64,000 bases of DNA from Streptomyces sp. CG4 (GCF_041080655.1 NZ_CP163525.1:372001-436000), one strand, 5' to 3'; numbered from the stretch's first letter, positions 16,590 through 25,442 are shown. The notes: a model not told the origin generated them from the sequence alone. A program made the numbers and translations.

Positions 16590-18188
16590 GTGTTCTCGAC
16601 GTTCTCTGCGGCGTTCTCCCATCTGTCGACCGTGGTGGTGGACGAGGTCAGGGCGGACGGAAGTGGAATAGCCCTTACGGCGCGAACGGTGACGCGTGAG
16701 GCGGCTTGTCCCGGTTGCGGCGCGGTGTCCGGGCGTGTCCATGGCGGTTACCGGCGGCGTCTTGCCGATCTCGCGGCGGCCGGACGGCAGGTCGTGATCG
16801 ATCTGCTGGTGCGACGGTTTCTCTGCCCGGCCGCTGAGTGCCCTCGCCGCACGTTCGTCGAGCAAGTGGACGGGCTCACCGAGCGGTTCGCGCGGCGCAC
16901 ACCGCTCCTGCGCTGCTCGCTGGGGAAGATCGCGCTCGCGCTCGCCGGGCGGCCGGGCGCTCGGCTGGCTGCGCATCTGTCCATGTCGACGAGCGCGAAC
17001 TCCCTGCTCAGACTGGTCCGCAGGCTCCCGGACAAGCAGGTCGGGGCTGCACCCCGGGTGCTGGGTATCGATGATTTCGCCCTGAAGAAGGGGCACGTCT
17101 ACGGAACGATCATCTTGAACATGGAGACCGGCGAACGTGTCGACGTCCTGCCCGACCGCACCGCGGAGACCCTCACCGAGTGGCTTCGCGCGCACCGTGG
17201 AGTAGAGATCGTCTGCCGGGACAGGGCCAGCGCCTACGCCGAGGCCGTACGCACGGCCTGCCCCGACGCGACCCAGGTCGCGAACCGGTTCCACTTGTGG
17301 AAAAACCTGTGCGAAGCCGTCGAGAAGTGCCTTGCCACGCACCGCAGTTGCCTCGCCGAGCCTACCGAGGACACGCCTGAGGACGCCACCGACGAACAGA
17401 AGACCGCGGCCCATGAGGAGGTGCCGGTGCGGTCGGAGGGGATGCGCGTGATCCGGCGCCGCGAGCGTCACGCCGCCGTGCACGCCCTCTACGACAAGGG
17501 CGTCCCCATCCAGGCGATCTCCGAGGCGCTCGGCTTGGACCGCAAGACGGTACGCCGCTACGCGCATGCCGCCACGCCCGAGGAGGCGTCGCTGGCCACC
17601 GGATCACACCGCCAGGGCCAGATCCACGCCTACTCGCCCTACCTGCACCGACGGTGGAACGAGGGCTGCACGGACGCGGCCCGGCTCCACGCGGAGATCG
17701 CCGAACTCGGCTTCACGGGCAGCAAGCGGACCGTGCGCCGGCACCTCCAGGAGATCCGGGCCAGCGGCAAACCCGCCCCCGACAAGCCCAAGACGCTCAC
17801 GGTCCGCACCGCCACCTGGCTGATCACTTCGCACCCGGACCACCTGGACGAGAGCAGCACGCTCAAGCTCAAGAAGCTCCTGTCCCGCTCTGCCGAGCTG
17901 GACTCCGTCGCCACGTGCGTCCGTTCCTTCGCCGCGATGATGACCGAGCGCCGAGGCGGCGATCTGGAGAACTGGCTCACCAGCGCCGAGGACACCGGGA
18001 TGAAGCCGCTGCAGAGCCTGGCCCGGGGCCTACGACAGGACTTCGACGCCGTGACCGCCGGCCTCACCCTGGAATGGAGTTCGGGCAAGGTCGAGGGCAA
18101 CGTGAACCGGGCGAAGCGAATCAAGAGGGACGGATTCGGCCGCGCCGGATTCGACCTCCTCCGCCAGCGGATACTCCTCGCCGACTGA
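16590..18188 (+). CDS. ISL3-family transposase
   Basis: Full-length DDE transposase of 532 residues starting at GTG 16590. The N-terminal zinc-ribbon is present (CPGCGAVSGRVHGGYRRRLA, then RRFLCPAAECPRRTFVEQ). The catalytic core carries VLGIDDFALKKGHVYGTI, IVCRDRASAYAEAVRTA and NRFHLWKNLCEAVEK. The Glu-bearing C-terminal block is LEWSSGKVEGNVNRAKRIKR followed by GRAGFDLLRQR. A helix-turn-helix insert (GVPIQAISEALGLDRKTVRR) sits in the middle, as in many actinomycete ISL3 members. The frame is undamaged and the ends are perfect, so this is the most recent and probably still active IS in the window. Confidence 0.95.
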   Translation: MFSTFSAAFSHLSTVVVDEVRADGSGIALTARTVTREAACPGCGAVSGRVHGGYRRRLADLAAAGRQVVIDLLVRRFLCPAAECPRRTFVEQVDGLTERFARRTPLLRCSLGKIALALAGRPGARLAAHLSMSTSANSLLRLVRRLPDKQVGAAPRVLGIDDFALKKGHVYGTIILNMETGERVDVLPDRTAETLTEWLRAHRGVEIVCRDRASAYAEAVRTACPDATQVANRFHLWKNLCEAVEKCLATHRSCLAEPTEDTPEDATDEQKTAAHEEVPVRSEGMRVIRRRERHAAVHALYDKGVPIQAISEALGLDRKTVRRYAHAATPEEASLATGSHRQGQIHAYSPYLHRRWNEGCTDAARLHAEIAELGFTGSKRTVRRHLQEIRASGKPAPDKPKTLTVRTATWLITSHPDHLDESSTLKLKKLLSRSAELDSVATCVRSFAAMMTERRGGDLENWLTSAEDTGMKPLQSLARGLRQDFDAVTAGLTLEWSSGKVEGNVNRAKRIKRDGFGRAGFDLLRQRILLAD

Positions 18189-18203
18189 CAGACCGTCACC
18201 TTA

Positions 18204-18234
18204 GTCACCGCCCCACAAGAAGTGGATCAGAACC
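18204..18234. repeat. Right 31-bp inverted repeat of the ISL3 element
   Basis: Perfect partner of 16512-16542. The transposase stop (18186-18188) is 15 bases inside it. Confidence 0.95.
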
Positions 18235-18454
18235 CCTCAACCGCCTCGAAAGCGGCCGTCAGCTCGACCCCGCCAACCAGCGCTGCAACCTGGTTGCCAT
18301 CACCGCCGCTGGAAGCCAGTACCTCGAAGTACTCCAATTACACGCGGATGCCGTCCAGGCCGAACTCCTCGCCGGCCTCGATGCCGCGGAACGGCAACAG
18401 CTCCAGTACCTGCTCGCCAAGCTGCTCGACCGTCACAAGCCGCAACCGGCGTAG
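18235..18454 (+). pseudogene. MarR-family regulator, C-terminal remnant cut by the ISL3 element
   Basis: The frame continuing out of the IS reads LNRLESGRQLDPANQRCNLV, then AITAAGSQYLEVLQLHADAV and DAAERQQLQYLLAKLLDRH, ending TAG at 18452-18454. This matches the wing and C-terminal dimer helices of MarR regulators (ER-PDP-D-R---V-LT-AG). The recognition helix and N-terminus are not found on the other side of the IS. The 225 bases after the stop hold no gene I can support. Confidence 0.7.
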
Positions 18455-18679
18455 GCGGGGTACTCTCCCAGCCCAGACGCCGACCGCAGAGCAGCCGACC
18501 CCACTCCCCCGGGCGCCGCGCGGCTCCCAGAAGGCCCAGCCACTGCTGCACGTTCGGGATATGCACGGCAGCTTGGAGAACCTCGGCGTCAGGCCCCGCA
18601 GCGATGAGCCTGCTGCCAGTAGCCGCGCCGCGTCGACAGGTGCCCATCCCGAAGCGGGCCCATCGAGCCGTGGCATCCG

Positions 18680-19030
18680 TCAGTCCTTGTATGCACGCTT
18701 CGCCTCCTCACTCATCGCTGTGTTCTGGAAGGCGACGCACAGCCAACGACCCTCCCGGCGGCGCAGCACCTACGTTTGGAACTTGTCGTAGCCGAATGCG
18801 GGCTGGCCGCCGACCCCGCCGATCGTCGTCACCACGCTCGTGTCGACGTCCACGCTGCGCACATCGATCGGCTTCACGATCATGCGTGTACCCCTCTGCC
18901 ACATGGTGAAGACTTCGTGGTACGTCCGCTCGATCTGCGACCTGCCGAGTATCACTTCGCCCATGAACGCGATGTAGGAGGCGTCCTCGGAGAACTGGGC
19001 GGCGTAGGCCCGCGCGTCACCGGCATTCCG
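18680..19030 (-). pseudogene. SnoaL/SgcJ-like (NTF2-fold) protein, truncated and with an in-frame stop
   Basis: The minus-strand frame reads NAGDARAYAAQFSEDASYIA, FMGEVILGRSQIERTYHEVF, and later VLRRREGRWLCVAFQNTAMS, ending TGA at 18680. This is the pattern of SgcJ/EcaC-type NTF2-fold proteins. A TAG at about 18772-18774, after DKFQT, stands where these proteins usually have a Tyr, so the chain is interrupted. The first 20 or so residues are missing. Upstream of NAGDARAY the sequence switches abruptly to a plus-strand MFS fragment at 19033. The gene has therefore been cut by rearrangement and then mutated. Confidence 0.72.
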
Positions 19031-19032
19031 TG

Positions 19033-19485
19033 GGTGACCTGTACAACCGCAAGACCATGTTCCTGGCCTCCATAGCGGTCTTCCTGGGCGCGTCCGCGCT
19101 GTGCGGGACGGCCTCGACGATGAACGAACTCATCATCTTCCGGGCCCTGCAAGGCGTGGGCGCGGGCGGCCTCGGCGCGGGCGCCTTCGCGCTGATCGGC
19201 GCCCTGCTGCCGCCCCGGGAACGCGGCCGCTACCAGGGAATGGTCGCCATCGTCATGGCGGTCGGCAGCATCGGCGGCCCGCTGGCGGGCGGCGTCATCA
19301 CCGGCCACCTCGGCTGGCGCTGGGCCTTCTACCTCAACCTGCCCATCGGGCTGATCTGCATCGCGTGGTGCCAACTGCTGCTGCACCTCCCGCACACCCG
19401 CTGCGGCAAGGTCGTCATCGACTGGCTGGGCATCACCTTGATGACGGCCATGGTCAGCACCATCGTGAGTGCGGTCATGGCGGAC
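19033..19485 (+). pseudogene. MFS drug exporter (DHA2, 14-TM type), middle fragment
   Basis: The frame begins exactly at GDLYNRKTMFLASIAVFLGA and continues through IIFRALQGVGAGGLGAGAFA, RERGRYQGMVAIVMAVGS, GGPLAGGVITGHLGWRWAFY and LPIGLICIAW. This covers membrane helices 3 to 6 of an EmrB/QacA-type exporter, including motif C (GGPLAGG). It degenerates after VIDWLGITLMTAMVSTIV. The preceding piece of the same protein (helices 1-2, ending PIWGKL) lies downstream at 19795-20010. The gene has therefore been split and permuted. It has no start codon of its own and cannot make a working transporter. Confidence 0.82.
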
Positions 19486-19588
19486 CACTCCTTTCAGAAC
19501 GGGGCGGCACGGGGCCGGGCAGTCACCCGAAGTGCCGGTAGAAGGCCGCTGTGCTTCCCCAGAGGGGGTTGTTGTTTCCCGGTTGTTG

Positions 19589-19622
19589 CCTCGGGTCCCG
19601 CGCGCCCGCGCGGGACCCGAGG
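19589..19622. terminator. Perfect 16-bp-stem hairpin after the amidohydrolase remnant
   Basis: CCTCGGGTCCCGCGCG (19589-19604) and CGCGCGGGACCCGAGG (19607-19622) are perfect complements separated by CC. It lies 15 bases beyond the amidohydrolase stop, and is the strongest hairpin noticed in the window. It probably served as the terminator of that gene. Confidence 0.8.
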
Positions 19623-19794
19623 CTGGAGCCGATACGCCTAGTCGGTGGAGACGGCTCCACGGCGCCAGACCGCCCGAATGGACAGGCTGTCCTCGATGCG
19701 GGTCATCGGGTCGCCGTCCACCAGGACGAGGTCGGCGCGCGCGCCGGGGGCGATCCGACCGCGGTCGTTCAGGCCGAAGTGCAAGTCCGCACCG

Positions 19795-20010
19795 CCCGAC
19801 GAGGCCGCCGAGCCCGTCGTCCCCAAGAACATCCGCTGGGTGCTGCTCGGCATCATGCTCGCCCTGCTGCTCTCCCAGCTCGACGGCCTGATCGTGGGCA
19901 CCGCGATGCCCACGATCGTGAACGACATCGGCGGCGTGGCCAGCCTGTCATGGGTCGTGACGGCCTACACCCTCACCACCGCCTGCTCCACCCCGATCTG
20001 GGGCAAGCTG
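19795..20010 (+). pseudogene. MFS drug exporter, N-terminal fragment lying inside the amidohydrolase
   Basis: The plus strand reads EAAEPVVPKNIRWVLLGIML, ALLLSQLDGLIVGTAMPTIV and WVVTAYTLTTACSTPIWGKL. This is the first two helices of a DHA2-type exporter, with motif D1-like LDxTIV-type residues. It stops exactly after GKL at 20010, and the sibling fragment at 19033 starts exactly with GDLY. The two would join in frame to give GKLGDLYNRK, the usual motif A region. The piece sits between the two halves of the minus-strand amidohydrolase. Bases 20011-20200 after it hold nothing recognisable. Confidence 0.82.
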
Positions 20011-21203
20011 TGCCTCTCGCACTCGGTCGAGGAACGCGTCCACCGTCTCGTCATAACTCCTGGTCATAGTTTTCTCCTTGAGGTATCAGGGGCGGTCTGC
20101 CCTGCGGGCGTCTGCGACCGGTTGCCGGGGGGCGGCGCTACTTCGCTGCCGTTTGCACCTTCGGCCCGGGGGCGGCGTGCACCCTTCCGGCCGTGCCGGG
20201 ACGGAGGTGGCGGCGCGCAGCGCTTCCAGGGGCGTGAGCCCGGCCTTGACCAGGAGTTGCAGCTCGTGGTGCAGGCTCGCGCCGTGTGCCACCCCGCCGT
20301 GGGCGGGAACGGGGATGGAGGCGTCGGTGCCGGCGATGACGTCGACGCCTGCGCTGTGCAGCGCGGCCACGCTCGCCAGCACCTGGTTCAGATTGCCTTC
20401 CGGGTACTTGTTGAACGTGCCGCGGAGCGTGGCCAGCCACTGCTGCGGGAGCTTGCGGCCCACCCGGGGGTCGTCGGCCAGTGCCTGGCCGGTGCCGCCC
20501 ATGACGGAGGAGCTGATCACCAGGCACGGGGTGACGAAGATGCCGGCGCCGGCGATCGCCGAGACGATCTCCTCGGTGTGCGGTCGGTCGATGAACAGGT
20601 GCGCGAGGCCGTCCGCTCCGACCTCGATGGCCTGTTCGGTGGCTGCCAGCGTCATCGCATGGGCGATCACCTTCTTGCCCAGCAGATGTGCCTCCGCCAC
20701 ACCGGCCTTGAGTGCCTCGGTGCTGATCAGGGGCAGCCCGGGGTGGCCCATCACAGTGCCTTCTTCGATCATGACCTTGATGTAGTCGGCCCCCTGGGCG
20801 GCCATCGCCCGGACGTGGGCTACCGCCTCGTCAGGGGTCGAGACCGACGGCGGCGTCCAGCCGCCGCCACCGGGCCGGTGCTCGTCCAGATCGGGCGATC
20901 AGCTCGTGGGGATGGCCGTCCTTCGCCATCAGGCCTAGCAGGGCCGAGCGCACGTCGGCGATGCCGTCGTCCTCGTCGATCTCCTCGCGTTGCTGCGGTG
21001 TCCAGTAGCCCTGCATCTCCAGCTCGGTGGTGACACCGAAGACGCGCGCGAGCCTCAGTCCTTCCAGCGACGTGTGGACGTGGCCGTCGATCAGGCCCGG
21101 CAGCAGGGTCCCGCCTCGGCCGTCGACGACCTGCGCCCCGCTGGGGGGCTCCTGCCCGAGGGAAACAATCTTGGTTCCCTCGATCTCCACCGTCCTATCT
21201 GAA

Positions 21204-21215
21204 CGAACATGTTCG
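21204..21215. promoter_or_regulatory. Operator box 1, CGAACATGTTCG
   Basis: Perfect 12-bp palindrome of the form CGAAC-N2-GTTCG, about 40 bases inside the amidohydrolase coding start. Identical to box 4. It probably belongs to the regulon of the divergent TetR protein. Confidence 0.75.
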
Positions 21216-21374
21216 CCATCGAAGAGTCGAACATTCACGATGAAAGTGGACATGGGTCACTCCTCGTACTCGATGTGCGCCCGAGCCTGCCGGGCGAATC
21301 CAGGTCCGACCCTGTCCGGCTGCCGCGCGTCACGGGATGGCGGCCTTCAGGAGATGCCGACACGGCAAGGGTAG

Positions 21375-21401
21375 CGAACGCGTTCGTTACGAACAAGTTC
21401 G
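21375..21401. promoter_or_regulatory. Operator boxes 2 and 3 in the divergent promoter region
   Basis: CGAACGCGTTCG (21375-21386) and CGAACAAGTTCG (21390-21401) share the CGAAC-N2-GTTCG form of boxes 1 and 4, and start 15 bp apart. They overlap a further perfect palindrome, GTTCGTTACGAAC (21382-21394). The pair lies between the amidohydrolase (start 21253) and TetR (start 21562) genes, where a repressor would block both promoters. Confidence 0.8.
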
Positions 21402-21536
21402 TCGCGATGGTGAGATGCCGCCCGGCCTTTCACACGCAGAGATTGGATGCGATCACATTCCGTCGCAGACGCCGGGCCTGTCGCGAAGAATCGCCCTCTG
21501 CCGCCAACCGGTGCGCTATGGGCTCCTTGGGGTCTG

Positions 21537-21548
21537 CGAACATGTTCG
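21537..21548. promoter_or_regulatory. Operator box 4, CGAACATGTTCG, just upstream of the TetR gene
   Basis: Perfect palindrome identical to box 1. It ends 13 bases before the ATG of the TetR gene, a position expected for autorepression, especially if that gene is transcribed with little or no leader. Confidence 0.8.
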
Positions 21549-21561
21549 TTAGGCTGATGGC

Positions 21562-22284
21562 ATGAGAGCACGTACCGAGGCCCCGCGCAGCCGCCGGGAG
21601 CGCCCCGCCAAGCCCGCGCTGAGCCGCGCCGGGATCGTCGCGACCTCGGTCGCGCTGATGAGGAGCGAAGGACTGGAGCGGTTGACGATGCGCCGCTTGG
21701 CTCAGGAACTCGACACCGGACCGGCCTCGCTGTACGTGTACTTCCGCAACACGGCCGAACTGCACGCCGCGGTACTCGACGAACTGCTCGGCGAGGTGGA
21801 CCTCAGTCCCGTGCCGGACGACGGGCCCTGGCGCGAGCGTCTCATCGACATCCTCACGTCCTATATCCAGGTCCTGTACGAGCACCCGAGCCTGGCCCGC
21901 TCCGCCCTGGTCGCACGCCCCAGGGGCGAGCACTACCTCGCCTTGCTGGAAGGGCTGTTGGCGGTACTCAGGTTCGGTGGCATCGAAGGCGAACGCGCCG
22001 CCTGGGCCGTCGACCTCCTCCTGCAGTTCGCCACCACGGCTGCCGCCGAGCATGGAAGCCGACGCCAAGCGCCGGACGCCCAGGAGGAGTGGACGGCCTT
22101 CACCCAGGCTCTGCGCTCAGCCTCGCCCGAGCGCTACCCGAACCTGGCAGCGACATCTGACGATCTGTTCACCGGCACCCCGCGCGAACGACACACCTGG
22201 ATCTTCCAGGTCCTCCTCAACGGCATCCTCACCGCGCCCGCCCCAGCCGCCGGGGCGTCAAGTACGCTGCGAGCATCTGTGTGA
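21562..22284 (+). CDS. TetR-family transcriptional regulator
   Basis: Intact 240-residue TetR repressor. The N-terminal helix-turn-helix reads ALSRAGIVATSVALMRSEG, LERLTMRRLAQELDTGPASL and YVYFRNTAELHAAVLDEL. The C-terminal domain is of the TetR_C type with the segment LLQFATTAAAEHGSRR. The ATG has only a weak AGG upstream, so it may be leaderless. It faces the damaged amidohydrolase, and four CGAAC-N2-GTTCG boxes lie at and between the two starts. Its former target (amidohydrolase, and perhaps the MFS exporter found nearby in pieces) is destroyed, so the repressor now seems to control only itself or genes elsewhere. The inducer is unknown. Confidence 0.9.
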   Translation: MRARTEAPRSRRERPAKPALSRAGIVATSVALMRSEGLERLTMRRLAQELDTGPASLYVYFRNTAELHAAVLDELLGEVDLSPVPDDGPWRERLIDILTSYIQVLYEHPSLARSALVARPRGEHYLALLEGLLAVLRFGGIEGERAAWAVDLLLQFATTAAAEHGSRRQAPDAQEEWTAFTQALRSASPERYPNLAATSDDLFTGTPRERHTWIFQVLLNGILTAPAPAAGASSTLRASV

Positions 22285-22289
22285 GTGGG

Positions 22290-22425
22290 GGCGGCTGTGT
22301 CGATGGTTGCTGATGGCCGATCCCTACGGCGTGCAGGATCTCGCAGACGGTCGAGGCGGCGACCTCCATCCCGAGCACAGCGAGCTCGCCATGCATCCGG
22401 CGACTCCCAAATTGGGGCGTGCAGG
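22290..22425 (-). pseudogene. Integrase-core (rve-type) transposase scrap
   Basis: The minus strand reads FGSRRMHGELAVLGMEVAAS then TVCEILHAVGIG. This matches the block GYRRIHGELA-LGIKVAASTVWEIL that precedes the catalytic core in IS3/IS481-like and related rve transposases. No catalytic residues remain and no inverted repeats were found. The rest of the interval up to 22687 holds no gene I can support. Confidence 0.6.
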
Positions 22426-22687
22426 TTCCTGACCTGAACTCGCCTTGGTGGGAGGCGGAGTTCACGTTCTGGTATGACATCTGGACGTCCAACGTTGTGT
22501 CCGGTGGGCCGCTCAGCCAGCGGGGCGAGCGGCCCCGGACCGATCTCGATCCGGGGCCTCGTTGGCGTCTGGTCTGAGTTTTGGTCACAGTTGCTCATCC
22601 GGGCGCCTCTGTACTTCCGCCGGACAGGCGTTGTGCTGTTGCTCATGGACTTCAACTTGAGCGTGCTCTGGTCCGGACGGGCGGATG

Positions 22688-23053
22688 TCAGGTGGTGATG
22701 GTGGCGACGGGGTCGAGGCCGTAGGTGCGGGCGTAGCCGTTCTCGGTGCCGACGAGCAGGTCGACGACCTCGAAGTAGCGGTCCCAGAACGGGGTCTCGC
22801 GCAGCGCGTCGACAAGGAGTTGGTAGGCGTGGTGGTCGTCTGCTTCCCAGACCCAGACGTCCGTGACGCGCGCGGAGTAGAACTCCGTGTCGTAGAAGCG
22901 TGACCGGACGCCGGTGGTCTTGGCCTCGATCGCGGGGAGGACCTGGGTGGTGAAGGCGTCCCCACGTTCCTGGACGGTCAGGGCGAGCCACTCGGGTGTG
23001 GTCTTGACGAGCATGAACGCGGTGACCGGCGGTTCGGTTTTCTCAGTGGACAT
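22688..23053 (-). CDS. Darcynin-family small protein
   Basis: A 121-residue protein matching the darcynin family by pattern: [20 protein letters not shown] at the start, then [20 protein letters not shown], and [20 protein letters not shown] at the end. The family is small and soluble; its biochemical role is not established to my knowledge. GGAGG about eight bases before the ATG supports the start. It lies 73 bp downstream of the NmrA-like gene on the same strand, so the two probably form an operon controlled from the LysR/NmrA divergent promoter. Confidence 0.82.
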   Translation of the reverse strand: MSTEKTEPPVTAFMLVKTTPEWLALTVQERGDAFTTQVLPAIEAKTTGVRSRFYDTEFYSARVTDVWVWEADDHHAYQLLVDALRETPFWDRYFEVVDLLVGTENGYARTYGLDPVATITT

Positions 23054-23126
23054 GATGAGTGCCTCCCGGGTGGCAGGGTTCTCGGTGCGGTGGGCACCAT
23101 GTGTTGCGGCGACGGTTGTTGGACCT

Positions 23127-24020
23127 TCAGGAGAGGACGGCGGGCTTGAGGGTCTGGGCGCACCACTGCTCGAAGGTGGTGGTCGAGGTGGTGTCCGGGG
23201 TGCGGGCGACGCCGGCGTCGAGGCCGTCGTCCTTGGCCCGCTTCATGTCGACGATGCCGCGGACGAACGCCTCGTTGAGGCCGTAGCCGACGAGGGTGGT
23301 GTGCAGATCGTCGAGCGGCTGGCGTTCGTAGCGGACGGCGCGGCCGAGCTGCTCGGTCATGATGCGGGCCAGGTCGTTGGGGGACAGGTCCTGCGGCCCG
23401 AGAACCGGGACGCTGTCGGTGCCGGTCCAGGAGCGGTCCAGCAGCAGGCCGGCGGCCACGGCGGCGATGTCGGCGACGGCGACGAGGGGAGCCTTGCGGT
23501 CGGCGTCGACGGCGTCGGTGAAGACGCCTTTCTCGCGGATCGAGTCGGCCTCCTCCAGGAGGTTCTCGAAGAAGGACGGGTTGGCCAGGGCCCGGTAGGC
23601 GACGCCGGTGCCCGCGATCAGGTCGTCCATGGCAAGGGAGGCGGTGACGAGCCCGGCGCGGCCGGCGACCGGGGTGCCGCGGCCGAGCGCGGAGACGCTG
23701 ACCACGTGGCCGACGCCGTGGGCGGCGAGTGCCGTGGTGGCGGGGCGGGTGAAGCCGCAGTAGGCATCCTCCGGGGTCAGGGAGGCGTCCGGGGGGACGA
23801 GCCAGAAGACAGCGTCCGCGCCCTCGAAGGCCCGGTCGACGATCCCGGCGTCGCCGTGCGAGCCGGTGACCACCTCGACGCGTTCGCGCACCGCGTCGGG
23901 GAGCCGGGCGGGGTCACGCACGACCACGCGCAGTTCCTCGCCGGCGGCGGGGGCGGACTCAAGGAGCAGCGGAAGCAGGTGGCGGCCGATGTTCCCGGTG
24001 GGACCAGTGATGACGATCAT
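23127..24020 (-). CDS. NmrA-like NAD(P)-binding oxidoreductase
   Basis: A 297-residue atypical SDR of the NmrA/NAD(P)H-quinone-sensor group. The N-terminal Rossmann motif is [20 protein letters not shown]; other landmarks are [35 protein letters not shown] and [20 protein letters not shown]. The classical Tyr/Lys pair is not evident. I use the ATG at 24020, with GAGG six bases upstream, rather than the in-frame start at 24059. It is divergent from a LysR gene at 24133 and followed by the darcynin gene. A LysR-regulated NmrA-like reductase is a common arrangement in Streptomyces; the inducer and substrate are unknown. Confidence 0.88.
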   Translation of the reverse strand: MIVITGPTGNIGRHLLPLLLESAPAAGEELRVVVRDPARLPDAVRERVEVVTGSHGDAGIVDRAFEGADAVFWLVPPDASLTPEDAYCGFTRPATTALAAHGVGHVVSVSALGRGTPVAGRAGLVTASLAMDDLIAGTGVAYRALANPSFFENLLEEADSIREKGVFTDAVDADRKAPLVAVADIAAVAAGLLLDRSWTGTDSVPVLGPQDLSPNDLARIMTEQLGRAVRYERQPLDDLHTTLVGYGLNEAFVRGIVDMKRAKDDGLDAGVARTPDTTSTTTFEQWCAQTLKPAVLS

Positions 24021-24083
24021 GAAAACCTCGTGGATCGTGGGGATCGGTACGCCCCTCATCCTGCGGAGATCCGCGGTGTTGTC

Positions 24084-24113
24084 ACAATGGGAACTTCAGC
24101 ACGGAATCATTGT
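24084..24113. promoter_or_regulatory. Candidate LysR binding region between NmrA-like and LysR genes
   Basis: ACAATG (24084-24089) and CATTGT (24108-24113) form an inverted repeat 24 bp centre to centre in the 112-bp divergent gap. The arms are short, so this is only a candidate operator. Confidence 0.4.
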
Positions 24114-24132
24114 CAGAAATGGAATTACGCAG

Positions 24133-25077
24133 GTGAACAGCCCAGAGCCGGTCATCGATGCCCATCTCGCCGTCGCGCTGGACGCTTTGCTGTCCGAGCA
24201 GAGCGTCACCCGCGCCGCCGCCCGCCTGCACACCTCCCCCGCTGCAATGAGCCGCACCCTCGCCCGCCTGCGCCGCATCCTCCAAGACCCCCTTCTGGTG
24301 CGGGCCGGACAGGCCATGGTCCCCACCCCGCGTGCCCAGGCCCTGCGCGACGAAGCCGCCACAGTGGTGCGCCGCCTCGGAGCACTGCTCACCCCAGGCA
24401 CCGGCGTAGACCCCGCCGCCCTGCACACCACCTTCACCCTCCAGACCGCCGACCTGGTCGGCGCGGCACTGGCTCCCGGACTGCTGCAACTGGCCCGGCA
24501 GGAAGCGCCGGGGATTTCCTTGCGGTTCCGGGCCGAGGAGTTGGAGGCCGGACCGGCACTCCGCGACGGCCGCATCGACCTGGAAGTCGGATCCATCGAC
24601 CACGTCGACCCCGAAACCCAGGTCGAGGAACTGCTCACCCTCCGGATGGTGGCGGCCGTCCGGCCCGGCCACCCCCTCACCGAAGGAACCCTGACCCCGG
24701 CCCGGTTCGCCACAGCCGAACACGTCGCGGTCAGCCGCCGAGGCCGGTTCACCGGCCCCCTCGACACCGCCTTGGCCGAGCACAACCTCAGCCGGCGGGT
24801 CAGTGCCGTTCTCCCCAGCCACTTGGCCGCGATGACCCTCGCCGCCCGCAGCGATGTCATCTGCCTCGTCCCCGCCGCGCTCCCCGGCGCCGCTCCCTCG
24901 CCCCTCACCGATGCCGCCACCGCCCTCGGCCTGCACCTCCTCGACGTCCCCCTGCCACTGCCGCCCCTGACCATCGGCATGGCCTGGCACCCCCGCCATG
25001 CCGCCGACGGAGCCCACCACTGGCTGCGCAACGCCGTCCGCCGGACCGTTCGCGCACCCGGGAGCTCGCCCTCCTGA
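24133..25077 (+). CDS. LysR-family transcriptional regulator
   Basis: Intact LysR regulator of about 314 residues. The helix-turn-helix reads ALDALLSEQSVTRAAARLHT then SPAAMSRTLARLRRILQDPL. The effector domain follows, with FTLQTADLVGAALAPGLLQL and MVAAVRPGHPLTEGTLTPAR, and ends in the block IGMAWHPRHAADGAHHWLRN. The latter resembles the C-terminus of the decayed LysR at 4749-5433, so they belong to the same subgroup. The GTG at 24133 (VNSPEPVIDAHL) is my choice, giving normal length. The frame is open further upstream, but those codons encode the divergent promoter. It probably controls the NmrA-like and darcynin genes. Confidence 0.88.
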   Translation: MNSPEPVIDAHLAVALDALLSEQSVTRAAARLHTSPAAMSRTLARLRRILQDPLLVRAGQAMVPTPRAQALRDEAATVVRRLGALLTPGTGVDPAALHTTFTLQTADLVGAALAPGLLQLARQEAPGISLRFRAEELEAGPALRDGRIDLEVGSIDHVDPETQVEELLTLRMVAAVRPGHPLTEGTLTPARFATAEHVAVSRRGRFTGPLDTALAEHNLSRRVSAVLPSHLAAMTLAARSDVICLVPAALPGAAPSPLTDAATALGLHLLDVPLPLPPLTIGMAWHPRHAADGAHHWLRNAVRRTVRAPGSSPS

Positions 25078-25442
25078 CGGGCCCAAGGCTCCCTCGGCAG
25101 CGGGCGGCCACGACCTGGCAGCAGCAAGGACCCTGGCGAGAAAATCACCCGACCGAGACGCCGCACTCCCACCATCGATCACAATGTCGGTACGGCAACG
25201 GCCTTTTGTGCTGCTGTGACCGCGAAGGTTCACCGGGTCTCGGTTCACGAGGGCGGGTGCGCGACGCGGCGTACGCCCCACCGAGCAGACCGCTCGACAG
25301 CCTGTAACGCTGCGTCACAGCTTCTCCAGCCCCGGCAGCCTGTCCTCGGCTTTCCTGGCACACGTCGGTGTCCGGCCGTCGGCGTACCGCAAGATTTCGT
25401 CGGCAGGTGGGCAATCCGGCGTATGTCCCGTGCCGACCCCAC
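25078..25442. other. Non-coding stretch between the LysR gene and the truncated SDR
   Basis: About 365 bases. I see no gene, IS end or clear hairpin. The missing N-terminus of the following SDR is not here, so this is probably rearrangement debris. Confidence 0.4.

Larger units (their letters stand above)
16512..18234. mobile_element. Complete ISL3-family insertion sequence
   Basis: A 1723-bp element with perfect 31-bp inverted repeats (16512-16542 and 18204-18234), each starting GGTTCTGATCCACTTCTTGT when read inward. It contains one full-length transposase gene. No 8-bp target duplication is visible: the left flank ends TCACACAT and the right flank begins CCTCAACC. One flank may have been rearranged after insertion. 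The right end breaks a MarR-family gene; the left end abuts IS5 debris. Confidence 0.92.
19638..21253 (-). pseudogene. Metal-dependent amidohydrolase, frameshifted and interrupted by MFS DNA
   Basis: Imidazolonepropionase-like amidohydrolase read from ATG 21253 (MSTFIVNVRLFDGEH). The metal-binding HxH is in LLPGLIDGHVHTSLEG. The frame shifts by one base between about 20905 and 20865: it leaves after HELIARSG and resumes as GGGGWTPPSVSTPDEAVAHV. The second part runs through MAAQGADYIKVMIEEGTVMG, HLLGKKVIAHAMTLAATEQA and AGVDVIAGTDASIPVPAHGG to LTPLEALRAATSVPA at about 20205. The last block, FGLNDRGRIAPGARADLVLV, is found only at 19785-19638. About 415 bp carrying the N-terminal MFS piece separates it from the rest. 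The gene is divergent from an intact TetR gene with shared operator boxes and is followed by a strong hairpin. Confidence 0.82.

Noticed and set aside
18455..18679. Minus-strand frame starting MPRLDGPASGWAP
   Set aside because: No family pattern, no ribosome site, and it overlaps the MarR remnant on the other strand.
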